64,000 nucleotides of DNA from Gammaproteobacteria bacterium (GCA_021325575.1 JAJPGW010000005.1:1-64000); one strand, 5' to 3'. Shown: positions 1 through 8,917, counted from the stretch's first letter. The notes: a model not told the origin generated them from the letters alone. A program made the numbers and translations.

Positions 1-1163
1 GAAGGCGTTGAAACCAAAGTTCCGGTATAAGCTAAATTACCCAAAATAGTGGTTTGAATCAGAAATTGGCAGAGACCTTCTATTTTTTTTGCTTTATCTT
101 CAAATCTGAGAACTCGGTCCAATGCCATTTCTTTGGCATCACTCATTCCAAATATAGGTGAACCAAATACGGATTTTTGTGCGCTGCATGTCCATAAAGC
201 AGGGTCCATTACAGCAAGAACAAGGTCGACATCGGCAGGTTCAAGGTAACTTTTAAACTTGCGTATATCCACGAAATTACAGTTTAAACCTATTTCAAAA
301 GCTTTTTCAAAAACACAAACAAGATCAGCATAGAGTTCTTTGTTATTGGGTTCTAATTCAAAAGCACGCAAGTAATCTTTAATTGCGAGAATATAATGAT
401 ATTGTGAATATTCAGGGTCAAGATCAGCATCCACTAGCGCACTCATACTATAAGCCCAACCTCGCCAGTGATTAGCTTCAGCATGGTTAGGATAAAATTC
501 TAACACAATACCAAAATCAATTCTCACCTGAATAATCCAATCTCGTGGGCCGATTTTATATCGTTCGTATACAGATAGAGCTAGATATCGTTGACAAGTA
601 ACCACTGCTCGTTGATATGAAATATCAGCAGCTTTGGGATGAAACTTACGATAGGTCTCTCGAGGGCAGTGTAACAAATCAAATGCCTTGTCAAAATCTT
701 TAACTGCCTTTTCTTCTTTCGAATATTCATCACTTTTTAGAAAAGAAATTCCGCGCGCTTCATATATTTCAGCAAGTTCTATTGCTTCTGTCGATCCTCC
801 GAGTGGAGCTCCATCTGTTTCTTTTTCTTTAATTGCCTGAGTGAAATCCTCAAGAGCACGACTATGTTTCCCTAATTTCGCATAACAACGACCGCGTGCT
901 AAATAGGCATCAGCCGTCTCAATATATTTCATTATCTCGGTCTGCGTATTCCATTTAATTGCGAGACCAAAATTTTTAATTGCATTGTCTAAATCGCCTT
1001 TATCAGCATAAGCTTCTGCAAGATTAAAATACCAACCGGTATGGGTTGGGTTAAAACCCAGTTGTGATTTAAAGTGTTTGATTCTGTCATCTGGAGTTTG
1101 TGAGGAAGGTTTTCTATCTTGTTTTGAATCAGCTGATTGCTTTAATGGCCTTGAACTTTGCAT
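1..1163 (-). CDS. TPR-repeat protein, truncated by window edge
   Basis: The reverse strand is open from an ATG at 1163 to base 1 with no stop, giving about 387 codons; the 3' end lies outside the window. The N-terminal part has tetratricopeptide-like helices (for example WYFNLAEAYADKGDLDNAI and AYLARGRCYAKLGKHSRALE, residues ~45-110), followed by further degenerate repeats. Near the visible C-terminus, CQFLIQTTILGNLAYT closely matches FQYIIPETMLGNLAYT in the next gene upstream (1196-2395), so the two are tandem paralogues with a shared domain after the TPRs. No signal peptide or transmembrane segment is visible. TPRs usually mediate protein-protein contact. Function is unknown; a host-directed effector is possible in this type of organism, but nothing in the sequence proves it. 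Confidence 0.75.
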   Translation of the reverse strand, partial: MQSSRPLKQSADSKQDRKPSSQTPDDRIKHFKSQLGFNPTHTGWYFNLAEAYADKGDLDNAIKNFGLAIKWNTQTEIMKYIETADAYLARGRCYAKLGKHSRALEDFTQAIKEKETDGAPLGGSTEAIELAEIYEARGISFLKSDEYSKEEKAVKDFDKAFDLLHCPRETYRKFHPKAADISYQRAVVTCQRYLALSVYERYKIGPRDWIIQVRIDFGIVLEFYPNHAEANHWRGWAYSMSALVDADLDPEYSQYHYILAIKDYLRAFELEPNNKELYADLVCVFEKAFEIGLNCNFVDIRKFKSYLEPADVDLVLAVMDPALWTCSAQKSVFGSPIFGMSDAKEMALDRVLRFEDKAKKIEGLCQFLIQTTILGNLAYTGTLVSTP

Positions 1164-1195
1164 GTAAATCCCCGTTTATTATTGATAAATTTTAA

Positions 1196-2395
1196 TTAAC
1201 TTGCCGGCTTTCTTACTTGAAGCTCTGTCTCTTTAGGAGCAGGGCCAGCAGGAGGCGCTGTCTTCGCTTTCTCTCCATTACCGAGATAACCGTCTTTTTT
1301 CATATCTCCTAATGCTTTTGCGGAAACTTTGAGTTTAAGTTGTTCTTTGAGTTTTTCGAATGGCAATAATACCGTTGCATCAACTAATTTTTTATGCAAT
1401 TTTGGGAAATGTTCTGCCAAACCTTCTTGTAATTTTACATTGGCTTGCAATGCAGCTCGCGTTTGATCTTTTAATAATTTTGCATCTTCGACTTTAAATT
1501 CATCTTGCAATTGTGAGGCTGCATTCCATAACGTTCCGCCATTAATAACAGGTTTTAAACTGAACCCCTTAGATGACGATTTGGTATAGGCTAAATTACC
1601 TAACATGGTTTCAGGAATGATGTACTGAAAAAGGGCTTCGAATTTTAGCGCTTTTGACGTTAATTGTTGAATAGCAGCCATCGTGTTTGATTTCGAGACT
1701 TCTACCCAATTATTGGATTCAGCTTCCCAAAATGATTTGTCTTGTTCAAAGGGTTTTTGATTGGCTGTCCATTTCCAATTAGCAGGTTCCAACACAAAAT
1801 TTTCTAAAAAGGCTGGGGTTGTTTCTTCAAACGCATCGTGAAATAAGTAATAGCGCTTATCCTTAATCTTTTTGTGATAATCTGGATTTGCTGCAGAACA
1901 AGCTAGTGCATTACCAAAATCGGAAATCGCATTAGCATAATTCTTCTGATGCCAATAGAGCCTGCCTCGCATAAAATGGGGCTCGGCGTTTTTAGGATCT
2001 AACGTGATCGCTTGAGTATAATCACCCATCGCCTCCTCTTTTTGATCTGCCCAATACCTTGCAGTACCACGATTGCAATAAGCCAGAGCAATGTCGCGAG
2101 GTTCGGCTTTTGATTCATTTAGTAAATCAATGGAGACTGTATAATTTGTGATAGCCTTCTCATTATCCTCAAGCTTCCAATAGCAGGATGCGCAATCATG
2201 ATGATAAGCTGCAAGGTCAGTACCCTTTAAGTTAAAGAGCGTCTTTTTCTTATTAAGAAGATCAATCGCTTCCTGGAATTTACCTTGCTTAAAAAAATTA
2301 TCTACCCGTTGATCGTAATTTCCTTTAGATTCTAATTCCTGCCCAGCTGGCTCAGCGGCATTTTTATCAATTGGTTTTTTACCAAACATATTCAC
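1196..2395 (-). CDS. TPR-repeat protein, paralogue of the neighbouring gene
   Basis: This is a 399-aa soluble protein. After a polar N-terminus come TPR units at residues ~28-170, with the typical small/large pattern (AIDLLNKKKTLF, AYHHDCASCYWKLEDNEKAI, ALAYCNRGTARYWADQKEEA, AEPHFMRGRLYWHQKNYANAI). The C-terminal ~200 residues form a separate alpha-helical domain with a Lys/Pro/Ala-rich tail. That domain is shared with the adjacent truncated paralogue, most clearly in the GNLAYT motif. Only 32 bases separate the two genes on the same strand, so they probably arose by tandem duplication and are co-transcribed, this one first. The family is not one I recognise beyond the TPR fold, and no enzymatic motif is visible. 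Confidence 0.8.
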   Translation of the reverse strand: MNMFGKKPIDKNAAEPAGQELESKGNYDQRVDNFFKQGKFQEAIDLLNKKKTLFNLKGTDLAAYHHDCASCYWKLEDNEKAITNYTVSIDLLNESKAEPRDIALAYCNRGTARYWADQKEEAMGDYTQAITLDPKNAEPHFMRGRLYWHQKNYANAISDFGNALACSAANPDYHKKIKDKRYYLFHDAFEETTPAFLENFVLEPANWKWTANQKPFEQDKSFWEAESNNWVEVSKSNTMAAIQQLTSKALKFEALFQYIIPETMLGNLAYTKSSSKGFSLKPVINGGTLWNAASQLQDEFKVEDAKLLKDQTRAALQANVKLQEGLAEHFPKLHKKLVDATVLLPFEKLKEQLKLKVSAKALGDMKKDGYLGNGEKAKTAPPAGPAPKETELQVRKPAS

Positions 2396-2580
2396 TCACT
2401 CAAATATTGGATTAAATAGACAATTCTGGTCATTTTATACTCATTAATGACTGAAGGCAATGATATTTTATCATGCAAACCCTTACAAATCAGATCACTA
2501 TACAAAACCAATACTGGATTTTTTCCCATCAATGTAATATAGTGAATAGAGGCAGGTGTCTGAAATCACTCATAAAATGG

Positions 2581-2928
2581 ATGACAAGTATGCTTATAAA
2601 ATCTCAGTTGATAGCGGAAATCAGCAAGGAATTGTCCCATCTTCCTGAAAAAGACATAGCTCTCGCTGTGAATACTTTAATCGAATATATGAGCGCGAAT
2701 TTAAGCCAAGGCGGTCGTATTGAGATTCGTGGTTTTGGCAGTTTTTCCCTGCATTTTAGACCTCCGCGCAAAGCGCACAATCCCAAAACCGGTGAAAAAC
2801 TGGTAACCAGTCCGAAATATGTTGTTCACTTTAAACCGGGTAAAGAACTCCGCGAACGTGTTAATGCTAGCCGCGGGATTCCCATCAAAGATGATTTGGG
2901 TGGGGATTCGGATGAGGGTGAGGAATAA
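2581..2928 (+). CDS. ihfB: Integration host factor beta subunit
   Basis: The protein is 115 aa from the ATG at 2581, or 112 aa from the ATG at 2590. It carries the bacterial histone-like (HU/IHF) fold. The beta-arm core is clear: GGRIEIRGFGSFSLHFRPPR followed by AHNPKTGE and VHFKPGKELRERVN, which match IHF-beta better than HU. With IhfA it bends DNA at specific sites in recombination, replication and transcription. The frame is open back to an ATG at 2473, but the extra 36 residues do not resemble the family, so I place the start at 2581; neither start has a strong ribosome binding site. The C-terminus has an unusual acidic tail (DDLGGDSDEGEE) beyond the normal IHF end. It is a single gene, convergent with dcd, with a long palindrome between them. 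Confidence 0.93.
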   Translation: MTSMLIKSQLIAEISKELSHLPEKDIALAVNTLIEYMSANLSQGGRIEIRGFGSFSLHFRPPRKAHNPKTGEKLVTSPKYVVHFKPGKELRERVNASRGIPIKDDLGGDSDEGEE

Positions 2929-2937
2929 CACTTTCCC

Positions 2938-3029
2938 GTCATTGCGAGGCGCACAGCGCCGAAGCAATCTCTTGAAAATTCTGTGGCAAATTGAAAAGAT
3001 TGCTTCGGCGCTGTGCGCCTCGCAATGAC
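2938..3029. repeat. REP-type palindrome with 33-bp perfect arms
   Basis: Bases 2938-2970 and 2997-3029 are exact reverse complements (arm starts GTCATTGCGAGGCGCACAGC) with 26 bases between them. The element fills the gap between the convergent ihfB and dcd genes, so it can fold as a long hairpin in either transcript and may act as a bidirectional terminator. The same family recurs at 47988-48079 with the shared outer motif GTCAT(T/G)GCGAGG and GAAGCAATCTCTT, so it is dispersed in the genome. Confidence 0.9.
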
Positions 3030-3038
3030 AGGCCTTAA

Positions 3039-3605
3039 TCAAGCTATCGGCAATGTCACTCCACGCTGTCCTTGGTATTTCCCTTTTCGGTCTTTATAAG
3101 ATGTTTCGCATTCTTCATCCGACTGCAAAAATAGCAATTGAGCGACACCTTCGTTAGCGTAAATTTTTGCGGGTAACGTCGTCGTATTTGAAAATTCCAG
3201 GGTGATATGCCCTTCCCATTCCGGTTCCAATGGCGTCACATTCACAATAATTCCGCAACGCGCATAAGTCGATTTACCTAAACAAATCACCAACACATTT
3301 CGCGGAATACGAAAATATTCGATACTGCGCGCAAGCGCGAAGGAATTCGGTGGAATGATGCAAACATCCGATTTCACATCAACAAAACTGGATTCGCAAA
3401 AATTTTTGGGATCCACAATCGCAGAATTTATATTAGTAAAAATTTTAAATTCATCTGCACAGCGCACATCATAACCATAACTTGAAGTACCATGCGAAAT
3501 GATTTTGCCGGATTGCGTCGTTCTCACCTGACTTGGCGCAAAAGGTTCTATCATGCCATATTGCTCTGCCATTCTGCGTATCCATTTGTCTGCTTTGATA
3601 CTCAT
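3039..3605 (-). CDS. dcd: dCTP deaminase
   Basis: This 188-aa enzyme is the usual length for Dcd, which deaminates dCTP to dUTP and feeds dTMP synthesis. The family signatures are all present: [13 protein letters not shown] near residue 42, the [19 protein letters not shown] stretch, [19 protein letters not shown], the catalytic region [13 protein letters not shown] with its Glu, and the C-terminal nucleotide-lid motif GQRGVTLP. It lies 9 bases downstream of apbC on the same strand. The dcd/apbC pair transcribed away from metG is a familiar gammaproteobacterial arrangement. Start is the ATG at 3605, preceded by an AAGGAAAAC-type ribosome binding site on the reverse strand. Confidence 0.95.
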   Translation of the reverse strand: MSIKADKWIRRMAEQYGMIEPFAPSQVRTTQSGKIISHGTSSYGYDVRCADEFKIFTNINSAIVDPKNFCESSFVDVKSDVCIIPPNSFALARSIEYFRIPRNVLVICLGKSTYARCGIIVNVTPLEPEWEGHITLEFSNTTTLPAKIYANEGVAQLLFLQSDEECETSYKDRKGKYQGQRGVTLPIA

Positions 3606-3614
3606 AGGTTTTCC

Positions 3615-4430
3615 TTAGTCATTTTTGATGGTAATTTTGGGAAAATTGATCGACGAACTTTTTTCCTGGGCGTTTAATTTTGTTACGATTTTCTGAGCAA
3701 TTTCTCGATAAATTTTACTATTTTGACTTTCTGGATTTTTAATCACGGTGGGACTACCACTATCCGTTTCTTCACGAATATGAATATCGAGCGGTAATGC
3801 ACCCAATAAATCAATTTGATATTGATCCGCTAAACGCTTGCCACCGCCGGAACCAAAAATTGCTTCTTCGTGTCCGCAATTGGAACAAATATGAGTGCTC
3901 ATATTTTCGATGACGCCAAGGACGGGCACATTCACTTTCCGAAACATTTCGGATGCGCGTCTTGCATCGAGCAAAGCTAAATCCTGTGGCGTCGTGACAA
4001 TCACCGCGCCATTTACAGGAATTTTCTGCGCCAGCGTTAATTGCACATCGCCTGTACCCGGCGGCAAATCAATCACTAAAAAATCCAGGTTATCCCATTC
4101 TGTATCATTCAATAATTGCTGCAATGCCATACTGACCATGGGCCCACGCCAAGCCATTGGTGCTTTTTCATCAATAAGATAACCAATGGACATCGATTGA
4201 ATGCCATGGCGTATCACCGGCTGGACTTTTTTATTTTTAACATCCGGGCGCTCGGTTGCGCCTAACATCAAAGGCTGGCTGGGACCGTAAATATCGGCAT
4301 CTAAAATCCCTGCCCGATAGCCTTCTTTGGCCAAAGCCAATGTCAGGTTCACAGCAGTCGTAGATTTACCTACCCCACCTTTACCGGAGGCCACCGCTAT
4401 AATATTTTTAATATTCGGTAATCGATTCAT
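3615..4430 (-). CDS. apbC: Iron-sulfur cluster carrier ATPase ApbC/Mrp
   Basis: This 271-aa P-loop ATPase belongs to the Mrp/NBP35 family, which binds and transfers Fe-S clusters to apoproteins in the cytosol. The deviant Walker A SGKGGVGKST is at residues ~15-24, the switch regions LDADIYGPSQP and LVIDLPPGTGD follow, and the CxxC pair that bridges a cluster is seen in HICSNCGHEEAIFG. The protein lacks the N-terminal DUF59 domain found in longer Mrp proteins, so it is the short form (E. coli Mrp is about 369 aa). It is transcribed with dcd and is divergent from metG, with 96 bases between the starts. Confidence 0.94.
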   Translation of the reverse strand: MNRLPNIKNIIAVASGKGGVGKSTTAVNLTLALAKEGYRAGILDADIYGPSQPLMLGATERPDVKNKKVQPVIRHGIQSMSIGYLIDEKAPMAWRGPMVSMALQQLLNDTEWDNLDFLVIDLPPGTGDVQLTLAQKIPVNGAVIVTTPQDLALLDARRASEMFRKVNVPVLGVIENMSTHICSNCGHEEAIFGSGGGKRLADQYQIDLLGALPLDIHIREETDSGSPTVIKNPESQNSKIYREIAQKIVTKLNAQEKSSSINFPKITIKND

Positions 4431-4526
4431 AAGGGGTTAAAAATACCATAAAACCATACAAAATTGCGAGTATACGTTTCCGACAAAACTGGTATACTTT
4501 ACCGTTTTTAAAGGAAAAATAGCATT

Positions 4527-6545
4527 ATGCCCCCGGTTCGGAAGATGCTCGTCACCAATGCACTGCCTTATGCCAATGGTTCACTCCATCTTGGCCATTT
4601 GGTGGGCTATATCCAGGCTGACACATGGGTACGCTTCCAGAAAATGCGAGGCAACCAGTGCATTTATATTTGCGGCAGCGATAGCCACGGCACTCCGATC
4701 ATGATTCAGGCCGAAAAACTCGGCATCACACCGGATGAACTCGTCGAAAAAATGCGCTCAGAACACCAAAAAGATTTCGCGGATTTTCTAGTTGAATTCG
4801 ATAATTATTACACGACCCATTCCAAAGAAAACGAAGAAATGGTTGCGACCATTTTTAAAAAACATCTGGAAAAAGGCAATATTTCGAAAAAGGTAATACG
4901 CCAATTTTATGATCCCGCGAAAAAAATCTTTTTACCCGATCGTTTCATTAAAGGCGAATGCCCGCGATGCGGCTCGAAAGATCAATACGGTGATAGCTGT
5001 GAAGTTTGCGGCGCCACCTATCAACCGACTGAATTAAAAAATCCCTATTCGATTTTATCGGGTGTGCGCCCCGTTGAAAAAGAATCCGAACATTACTTTT
5101 TTAACTTAAAAAATTACGAAAAATTACTTCGCGAATGGACCCACGAAGATCACCTACAAGAACAAGTCGCCAATAAATTGGATGAATGGTTCGAAGAGGG
5201 CTTGCAAGAATGGGACATCTCCCGCGATGCGCCCTATTTTGGTTTTAAAATTCCTGGCGAAAATGATAAATATTTTTATTGCTGGTTAGATGCCCCGATT
5301 GGTTATATGGCGAGCTTTAAAAATTATTGCGCGCGAACCAAAGTTGATTTCGCAGAATATTGGCAGGAAAAAAACAGCACTGAACTTTATCACTTCATCG
5401 GCAAAGATATTATTTATTTTCATGCGTTATTTTGGCCGGCTTTATTAAATGGCGCAGGTTTCCGCACACCGACTGCTGTTTTTGCGAATGGCTTTTTGAC
5501 GGTAGACGGACAAAAAATGTCAAAATCGCGCGGGACGTTTATTAAAGCGCGCACTTATCTCAATCATTTAAAGCCAGAATATTTACGCTATTATTTTTCT
5601 ACCAAATTAAGTTCACGTATCGAAGATTTAGACATTAATTTTGATGATTTTGCGCAACGCGTCAATTCCGATTTAGTCGGCAAATTTGTGAATATCGCCA
5701 GCCGCTGCGCGAGCTTTATCAACAAAAATTTTCAGGGAAAATTATCCAATCATCTTGCGGATAAAAATTTATTTACCGAATTTGCCGCAACGGGTGATGC
5801 GATTGCTGAAAAATACGATAAACTCGAATTCAGTCACGCGATCCGTTTGATCATGGCGCTCGCTGATCGTGCGAACCAATACATCGATGAAAAAAAACCA
5901 TGGAGCTTAATGAAAGACCCTGCACGTGTTAGCGAAGTACAGGATATTTGCACCATGGGGATCAATTTATTTCGCTTACTCATGATTTATTTAAAACCGG
6001 TGTTACCGGATACCGCGAAGCAAGTCGAACAATTTTTAAATATTCCCGCACTAACCTGGAATGATAAAAATGAACCCTTGCTGAATCACACGATTCAAGA
6101 ATTCCAACCTCTAGCACAACGCTTAGAGAAAAAACAAATAGACGAGATGAAAATGGCCGCGACTCAAGATATCGAAAAAAGTTCTGAACCCGAAACAAAA
6201 CACGAACAACCCAAAAAAGAATTTATCAAAATCGATGACTTCACCAAAATTGATTTGCGTGTGGCGAAAATTATTCACGCAGAGCACGTTGAAGGCGCCG
6301 ACAAATTATTGCGACTGGAATTGGATTTAGGTGGCGATAAACGACAAGTTTTTGCTGGAATCAAATCTTCTTATCAACCCGAACAATTAATTGGAAAATT
6401 AACAGTTGTAGTTGCCAATCTCGAACCGCGCAAAATGCGTTTTGGCATGTCGGAAGGGATGGTTTTAGCGGCATCTGCTGAAGGCAGCGATATTTTTCTT
6501 ATTAGTCCTGATTCCGGTGCACAGCCCGGCATGAAAGTGAAATAA
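4527..6545 (+). CDS. metG: Methionyl-tRNA synthetase
   Basis: This 672-aa class I synthetase charges tRNA-Met. The catalytic HIGH-type motif HLGH is at residues 21-24 and KMSKS at 330-334. A four-Cys zinc knuckle ([18 protein letters not shown]) lies at about residues 145-162. The C-terminal ~110 residues (from [13 protein letters not shown]) form the tRNA-binding dimerisation domain found in the long bacterial form. An AAGGA ribosome binding site stands about 10 bases before the ATG. The stop overlaps the start of the next gene by one base (TAATG), so the two are translationally coupled. Confidence 0.97.
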   Translation: MPPVRKMLVTNALPYANGSLHLGHLVGYIQADTWVRFQKMRGNQCIYICGSDSHGTPIMIQAEKLGITPDELVEKMRSEHQKDFADFLVEFDNYYTTHSKENEEMVATIFKKHLEKGNISKKVIRQFYDPAKKIFLPDRFIKGECPRCGSKDQYGDSCEVCGATYQPTELKNPYSILSGVRPVEKESEHYFFNLKNYEKLLREWTHEDHLQEQVANKLDEWFEEGLQEWDISRDAPYFGFKIPGENDKYFYCWLDAPIGYMASFKNYCARTKVDFAEYWQEKNSTELYHFIGKDIIYFHALFWPALLNGAGFRTPTAVFANGFLTVDGQKMSKSRGTFIKARTYLNHLKPEYLRYYFSTKLSSRIEDLDINFDDFAQRVNSDLVGKFVNIASRCASFINKNFQGKLSNHLADKNLFTEFAATGDAIAEKYDKLEFSHAIRLIMALADRANQYIDEKKPWSLMKDPARVSEVQDICTMGINLFRLLMIYLKPVLPDTAKQVEQFLNIPALTWNDKNEPLLNHTIQEFQPLAQRLEKKQIDEMKMAATQDIEKSSEPETKHEQPKKEFIKIDDFTKIDLRVAKIIHAEHVEGADKLLRLELDLGGDKRQVFAGIKSSYQPEQLIGKLTVVVANLEPRKMRFGMSEGMVLAASAEGSDIFLISPDSGAQPGMKVK

Positions 6546-6919
6546 TGGAACATAAAATCAATTTACAGAAACGAGCGGTGATTCGTGAAACAGAATGCAT
6601 AGGTTGCACAAAATGCATTACCGCCTGCCCTGTTGATGCGATTTTAGGTTCTGGAAAACTGATGCATACCATCATCACGGATGAATGCACCGGTTGCGAA
6701 TTGTGTTTTGCTCCGTGCCCTGTGGATTGTATTGAGCTTGTGGATCGAGAAGCACTCGTTGATTCTAATAAAATTGCTTATTTTGAAGAGCGATTAGTTG
6801 CACATGAAATAAGAAAAAAAAGAGAAGCCGAATTAGCGGACAAGAAAAAAATTGCGGCGGATAGAAAAGCCTATGTGATGACTGCAGCGAAAAGATCAAT
6901 GATGAGAAAAAATAAATAA
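6545..6919 (+). CDS. rnfB: Short RnfB-type ferredoxin with two 4Fe-4S clusters
   Basis: This 124-aa protein has two CxxCxxCxxxCP cluster motifs: [16 protein letters not shown] (residues ~18-33) and [19 protein letters not shown] (~48-66). The spacing and the surrounding sequence match the ferredoxin domain of RnfB, an electron-transfer subunit of the Rnf complex. It lacks the N-terminal membrane helix and first cluster domain of full-length RnfB. It ends in a charged Lys/Ala-rich helix ([18 protein letters not shown]). No other rnf genes are in the window, so it may act as a free ferredoxin rather than in a membrane complex. It is coupled to metG by a one-base overlap, and its stop abuts the stop of the convergent brnA with no gap. 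Confidence 0.85.
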   Translation: MEHKINLQKRAVIRETECIGCTKCITACPVDAILGSGKLMHTIITDECTGCELCFAPCPVDCIELVDREALVDSNKIAYFEERLVAHEIRKKREAELADKKKIAADRKAYVMTAAKRSMMRKNK

Positions 6920-7144
6920 TTATTTTTGTATGTGCCACACCATTCTGAGTTTTTTATGCTTTGTAGCACACTCTCTTAAATAAAGATTGATAAGTGTTTG
7001 ATAAGGGACGCCATTATTATCTGCCATATTTTTGAAATAATCGATAGTGTCAGTATCTAATCTGATTGTAACCTGTTTTTTTAAATCTTGAATATATGGG
7101 TTTTTCTTTGCTTTTGAAAAATCATATTGTTTTCTCATATTCAT
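6920..7144 (-). CDS. brnA: BrnA-type antitoxin
   Basis: This 74-aa protein (MNMRKQYDFSKAKKNPYI at the N-terminus) has a ribbon-helix-helix DNA-binding segment, KKQVTIRLDTDTIDYFK, followed by a helix with YQTLINLYLREC. That is the layout of BrnA antitoxins, which neutralise BrnT and repress their own operon. The ATG at 7144 overlaps the brnT stop in the form ATGA and has a GGGGG ribosome binding site. The longer open frame to 7234 runs inside brnT and is not used. It is the second gene of a toxin-first pair, as expected for brnTA. Confidence 0.9.
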   Translation of the reverse strand: MNMRKQYDFSKAKKNPYIQDLKKQVTIRLDTDTIDYFKNMADNNGVPYQTLINLYLRECATKHKKLRMVWHIQK

Positions 7145-7425
7145 CCCCCATAATACTGCATAGATTCTTTTTTTGTAGCTTTCCTTGCCGATATAATTCG
7201 AATCATACTCTCTTCTTTTCGATAACAATGACACACTACCAACAAACGAGTAATGGTACTTAATCCTAAGATAACAAATCTTTCTTCATCCTCTGAATGT
7301 TCTGGATCATGAATAACTATTGCATTTTCATCAAAAAATACGCTCTTGGCCTCTTCAAAGCTAATGCCATGTTTTTTCTTATTAGAAGATGCCTTATTGG
7401 CATCCCACTCGAATTCAATACTCAT
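7141..7425 (-). CDS. brnT: BrnT-type ribonuclease toxin
   Basis: This 94-aa protein is the BrnT family length, a RelE-like fold that cleaves RNA. Family landmarks are FEWDANKASSNKKKHGISFEEA at the N-terminus (the W-D-x-x-K-x-x-x-N-x-x-K-H-G pattern), the central VFFDE and DPEHSEDEERFVILG, and the C-terminal RIISARKATKKE with the conserved ISAR and K/E residues. It is the first gene of the pair; its stop overlaps the antitoxin start. A palindromic operator immediately precedes its ATG. The catalytic core looks intact, so the module is probably active. Confidence 0.92.
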   Translation of the reverse strand: MSIEFEWDANKASSNKKKHGISFEEAKSVFFDENAIVIHDPEHSEDEERFVILGLSTITRLLVVCHCYRKEESMIRIISARKATKKESMQYYGG

Positions 7426-7451
7426 AATTACATTATAATTATAACGTAATT
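7426..7451. promoter_or_regulatory. Probable brnTA operator palindrome
   Basis: The 26 bases directly upstream of the brnT ATG form an inverted repeat with a single mismatched pair. The outer arms are AATTAC and GTAATT, and the inner 12 bases TTATAATTATAA are a perfect palindrome. BrnA-type antitoxins repress their own promoter through such sites, so this is the likely autoregulatory operator; it probably overlaps the promoter as well. Confidence 0.75.
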
Positions 7452-7482
7452 TTGCTCAAGTGGGAATGGCTATTTCCAAATT

Positions 7483-8187
7483 TTAACCAAAATGATATGC
7501 CAAACTCGCACCAACAAGGTCAGTGTTCTGCATGTTGTCAAACGGAGAAACGGTTTGAATATGGTTCCATGATACATCTGCCACCACATTCTGTGTCACA
7601 TCATAGCTAACACCCGCACCAAATGTCGGATAAATTCGATGATCCGATTCGCTCGTGTGAATCGGTGAAGTTGTCGTGCTGCCAAGGAAAGTATTGGTCA
7701 TAGTACCATCTATGGTTTGGCTTGCAGCGAGGTACGCCAGCCCTAATTTGCCATAAACACTAAACCCGCCTTGCAACGGTAAAATGCCTTTCGCGACCAA
7801 ATCCACCGCCTGGGTTGTCACAGTACCATGTTGATTATAAGTTTGTGTTCCGGGTAATCCGAAAAAACCGGTTTGGGAATATTGTGAATTCGCCGTCGCA
7901 TTACTAAAATGGGTATAGCCCATTTCTGCTGCCCAATTTGGAGTAAACTGATACCCTGCAAAAATTCGTCCAGCAATGCCAGTATCACGTGAACTGCCAC
8001 TTAAAATGGTTGTGGTACCTGAAATAATTTCAGACACCAACCCAGGGCTGGTAAAATTGCCCTGATGAGTATCACCCCAACCCAATTCGCCACCCACATA
8101 AGGGCCATTCACTACAGCAAACGCGGAAGTCGTTAAAGTCATTAAACTCGCAGCCGCTATCATAAGTAGTTTTTTATTTTTTAACAT
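7483..8187 (-). CDS. Outer-membrane beta-barrel protein, opacity/OmpA-like, copy 1
   Basis: This 234-aa precursor has a Sec signal peptide ending SAFA at about residue 24, then VNGPYVGGELGWGDTHQG, the first barrel strand. Alternating hydrophobic strands follow (GRIFAGYQFTPNWAAEMGYTHFS, GGFSVYGKLGLAYLAAS, YPTFGAGVSYDVTQNVVADVSW), and the protein ends in the strand LVGASLAYHFG, typical of eight-stranded barrels. Its fold resembles small opacity-like porins of the outer membrane (OMP_b-brl). It is the third in transcription order of three tandem paralogues, and a strong terminator separates it from copy 2, so it is transcribed on its own. It has a GGAA ribosome binding site before the ATG at 8187. 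Surface-loop sequences differ most between copies. Confidence 0.88.
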   Translation of the reverse strand: MLKNKKLLMIAAASLMTLTTSAFAVVNGPYVGGELGWGDTHQGNFTSPGLVSEIISGTTTILSGSSRDTGIAGRIFAGYQFTPNWAAEMGYTHFSNATANSQYSQTGFFGLPGTQTYNQHGTVTTQAVDLVAKGILPLQGGFSVYGKLGLAYLAASQTIDGTMTNTFLGSTTTSPIHTSESDHRIYPTFGAGVSYDVTQNVVADVSWNHIQTVSPFDNMQNTDLVGASLAYHFG

Positions 8188-8210
8188 GTGAAAAATTTCC
8201 TATCTAAAAA

Positions 8211-8241
8211 AAAATCGCGGAAAAAGATTTTCCGCGATTTT
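8211..8241 (-). terminator. Rho-independent terminator after barrel copy 2
   Basis: Bases 8211-8224 (AAAATCGCGGAAAA) and 8228-8241 are perfect reverse complements with a 3-base loop. On the reverse strand the stem runs into a T-tract (positions 8205-8214). It lies 17 bases beyond the stop of the 8258-8917 gene and before the start of copy 1. Confidence 0.88.
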
Positions 8242-8257
8242 CGTTTGATGAAACAAA

Positions 8258-8917
8258 TTAACCGAAGTGGTAAGAAAGACCCGCGCCAAAAAGATCGGTG
8301 CTTGGCAAGTTACTATTGCTGCTGCCCACTTTCTGAATACGGTTCCAAGAAACATCCGCCACTAAGTTTTGATTGATGTCATAGCTTGCACCAACTCCGA
8401 AGGTTGGATAGAGGTTGTGTTGGCTTGCGCTTGCGCTACCTAAACCTTCTGCTTTCACATCAGCAGATGCCATAAGATAAGCTACACCGAGTTTGCCATA
8501 CAAACCAAAACCATTTTGAAGTGGCAGCATGCCTTTAGCAACTAAATCAACTGCACTTGTCTTAACGGTACCTTTAATTGTAGGTAATGCAACGCCTGCA
8601 ACGCTTCCAGTTACTTTTTGAGTTGCGTTAGAGAATTTGGTAACCCCTAATTCAGCCGCAAAATTTTGTGTAAATTGATAACCACCAAAAATTTGACCCG
8701 CAATACCTCTGTCGTTAGAACTAAAATTTGAAGTTCCGGTAAGGCCTGGCTCAATTTCAGTTACATCGGTAGAACTGGTGTTGCCTTCATGAACATTGCC
8801 ATAACCGAGAATGCCCCCGACGTATGCACCGTTCACAGCAGCGTGAGCTGCAGCAAGACCTGTTGCCGCAAGAGTTGCAACCGCTGCGGTCAAGATTTTT
8901 TTCTTCATGTTTAACAT
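8258..8917 (-). CDS. Outer-membrane beta-barrel protein, opacity/OmpA-like, copy 2
   Basis: This 219-aa precursor is a close paralogue of its two neighbours. The signal peptide MLNMKKKILTAAVATLAATG ends at AHA (about residue 26), followed by VNGAYVGGILGYGNVHEGN. Shared barrel strands include GQIFGGYQFTQNFAAELGVT, LYGKLGVAYLMASAD and YPTFGVGASYDINQNLVADV. It ends LFGAGLSYHFG, with aromatic residues near the C-terminus that the BAM complex recognises. A GAGG ribosome binding site lies 9 bases before the ATG at 8917. It probably serves as a small porin or adhesin-like surface protein; the ligand is unknown. Confidence 0.88.
   Translation of the reverse strand: MLNMKKKILTAAVATLAATGLAAAHAAVNGAYVGGILGYGNVHEGNTSSTDVTEIEPGLTGTSNFSSNDRGIAGQIFGGYQFTQNFAAELGVTKFSNATQKVTGSVAGVALPTIKGTVKTSAVDLVAKGMLPLQNGFGLYGKLGVAYLMASADVKAEGLGSASASQHNLYPTFGVGASYDINQNLVADVSWNRIQKVGSSNSNLPSTDLFGAGLSYHFG

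Noticed and set aside
2819-3042. Small frames on both strands over the ihfB-dcd gap
   Set aside because: They are translations of the palindrome and of ihfB in other frames.
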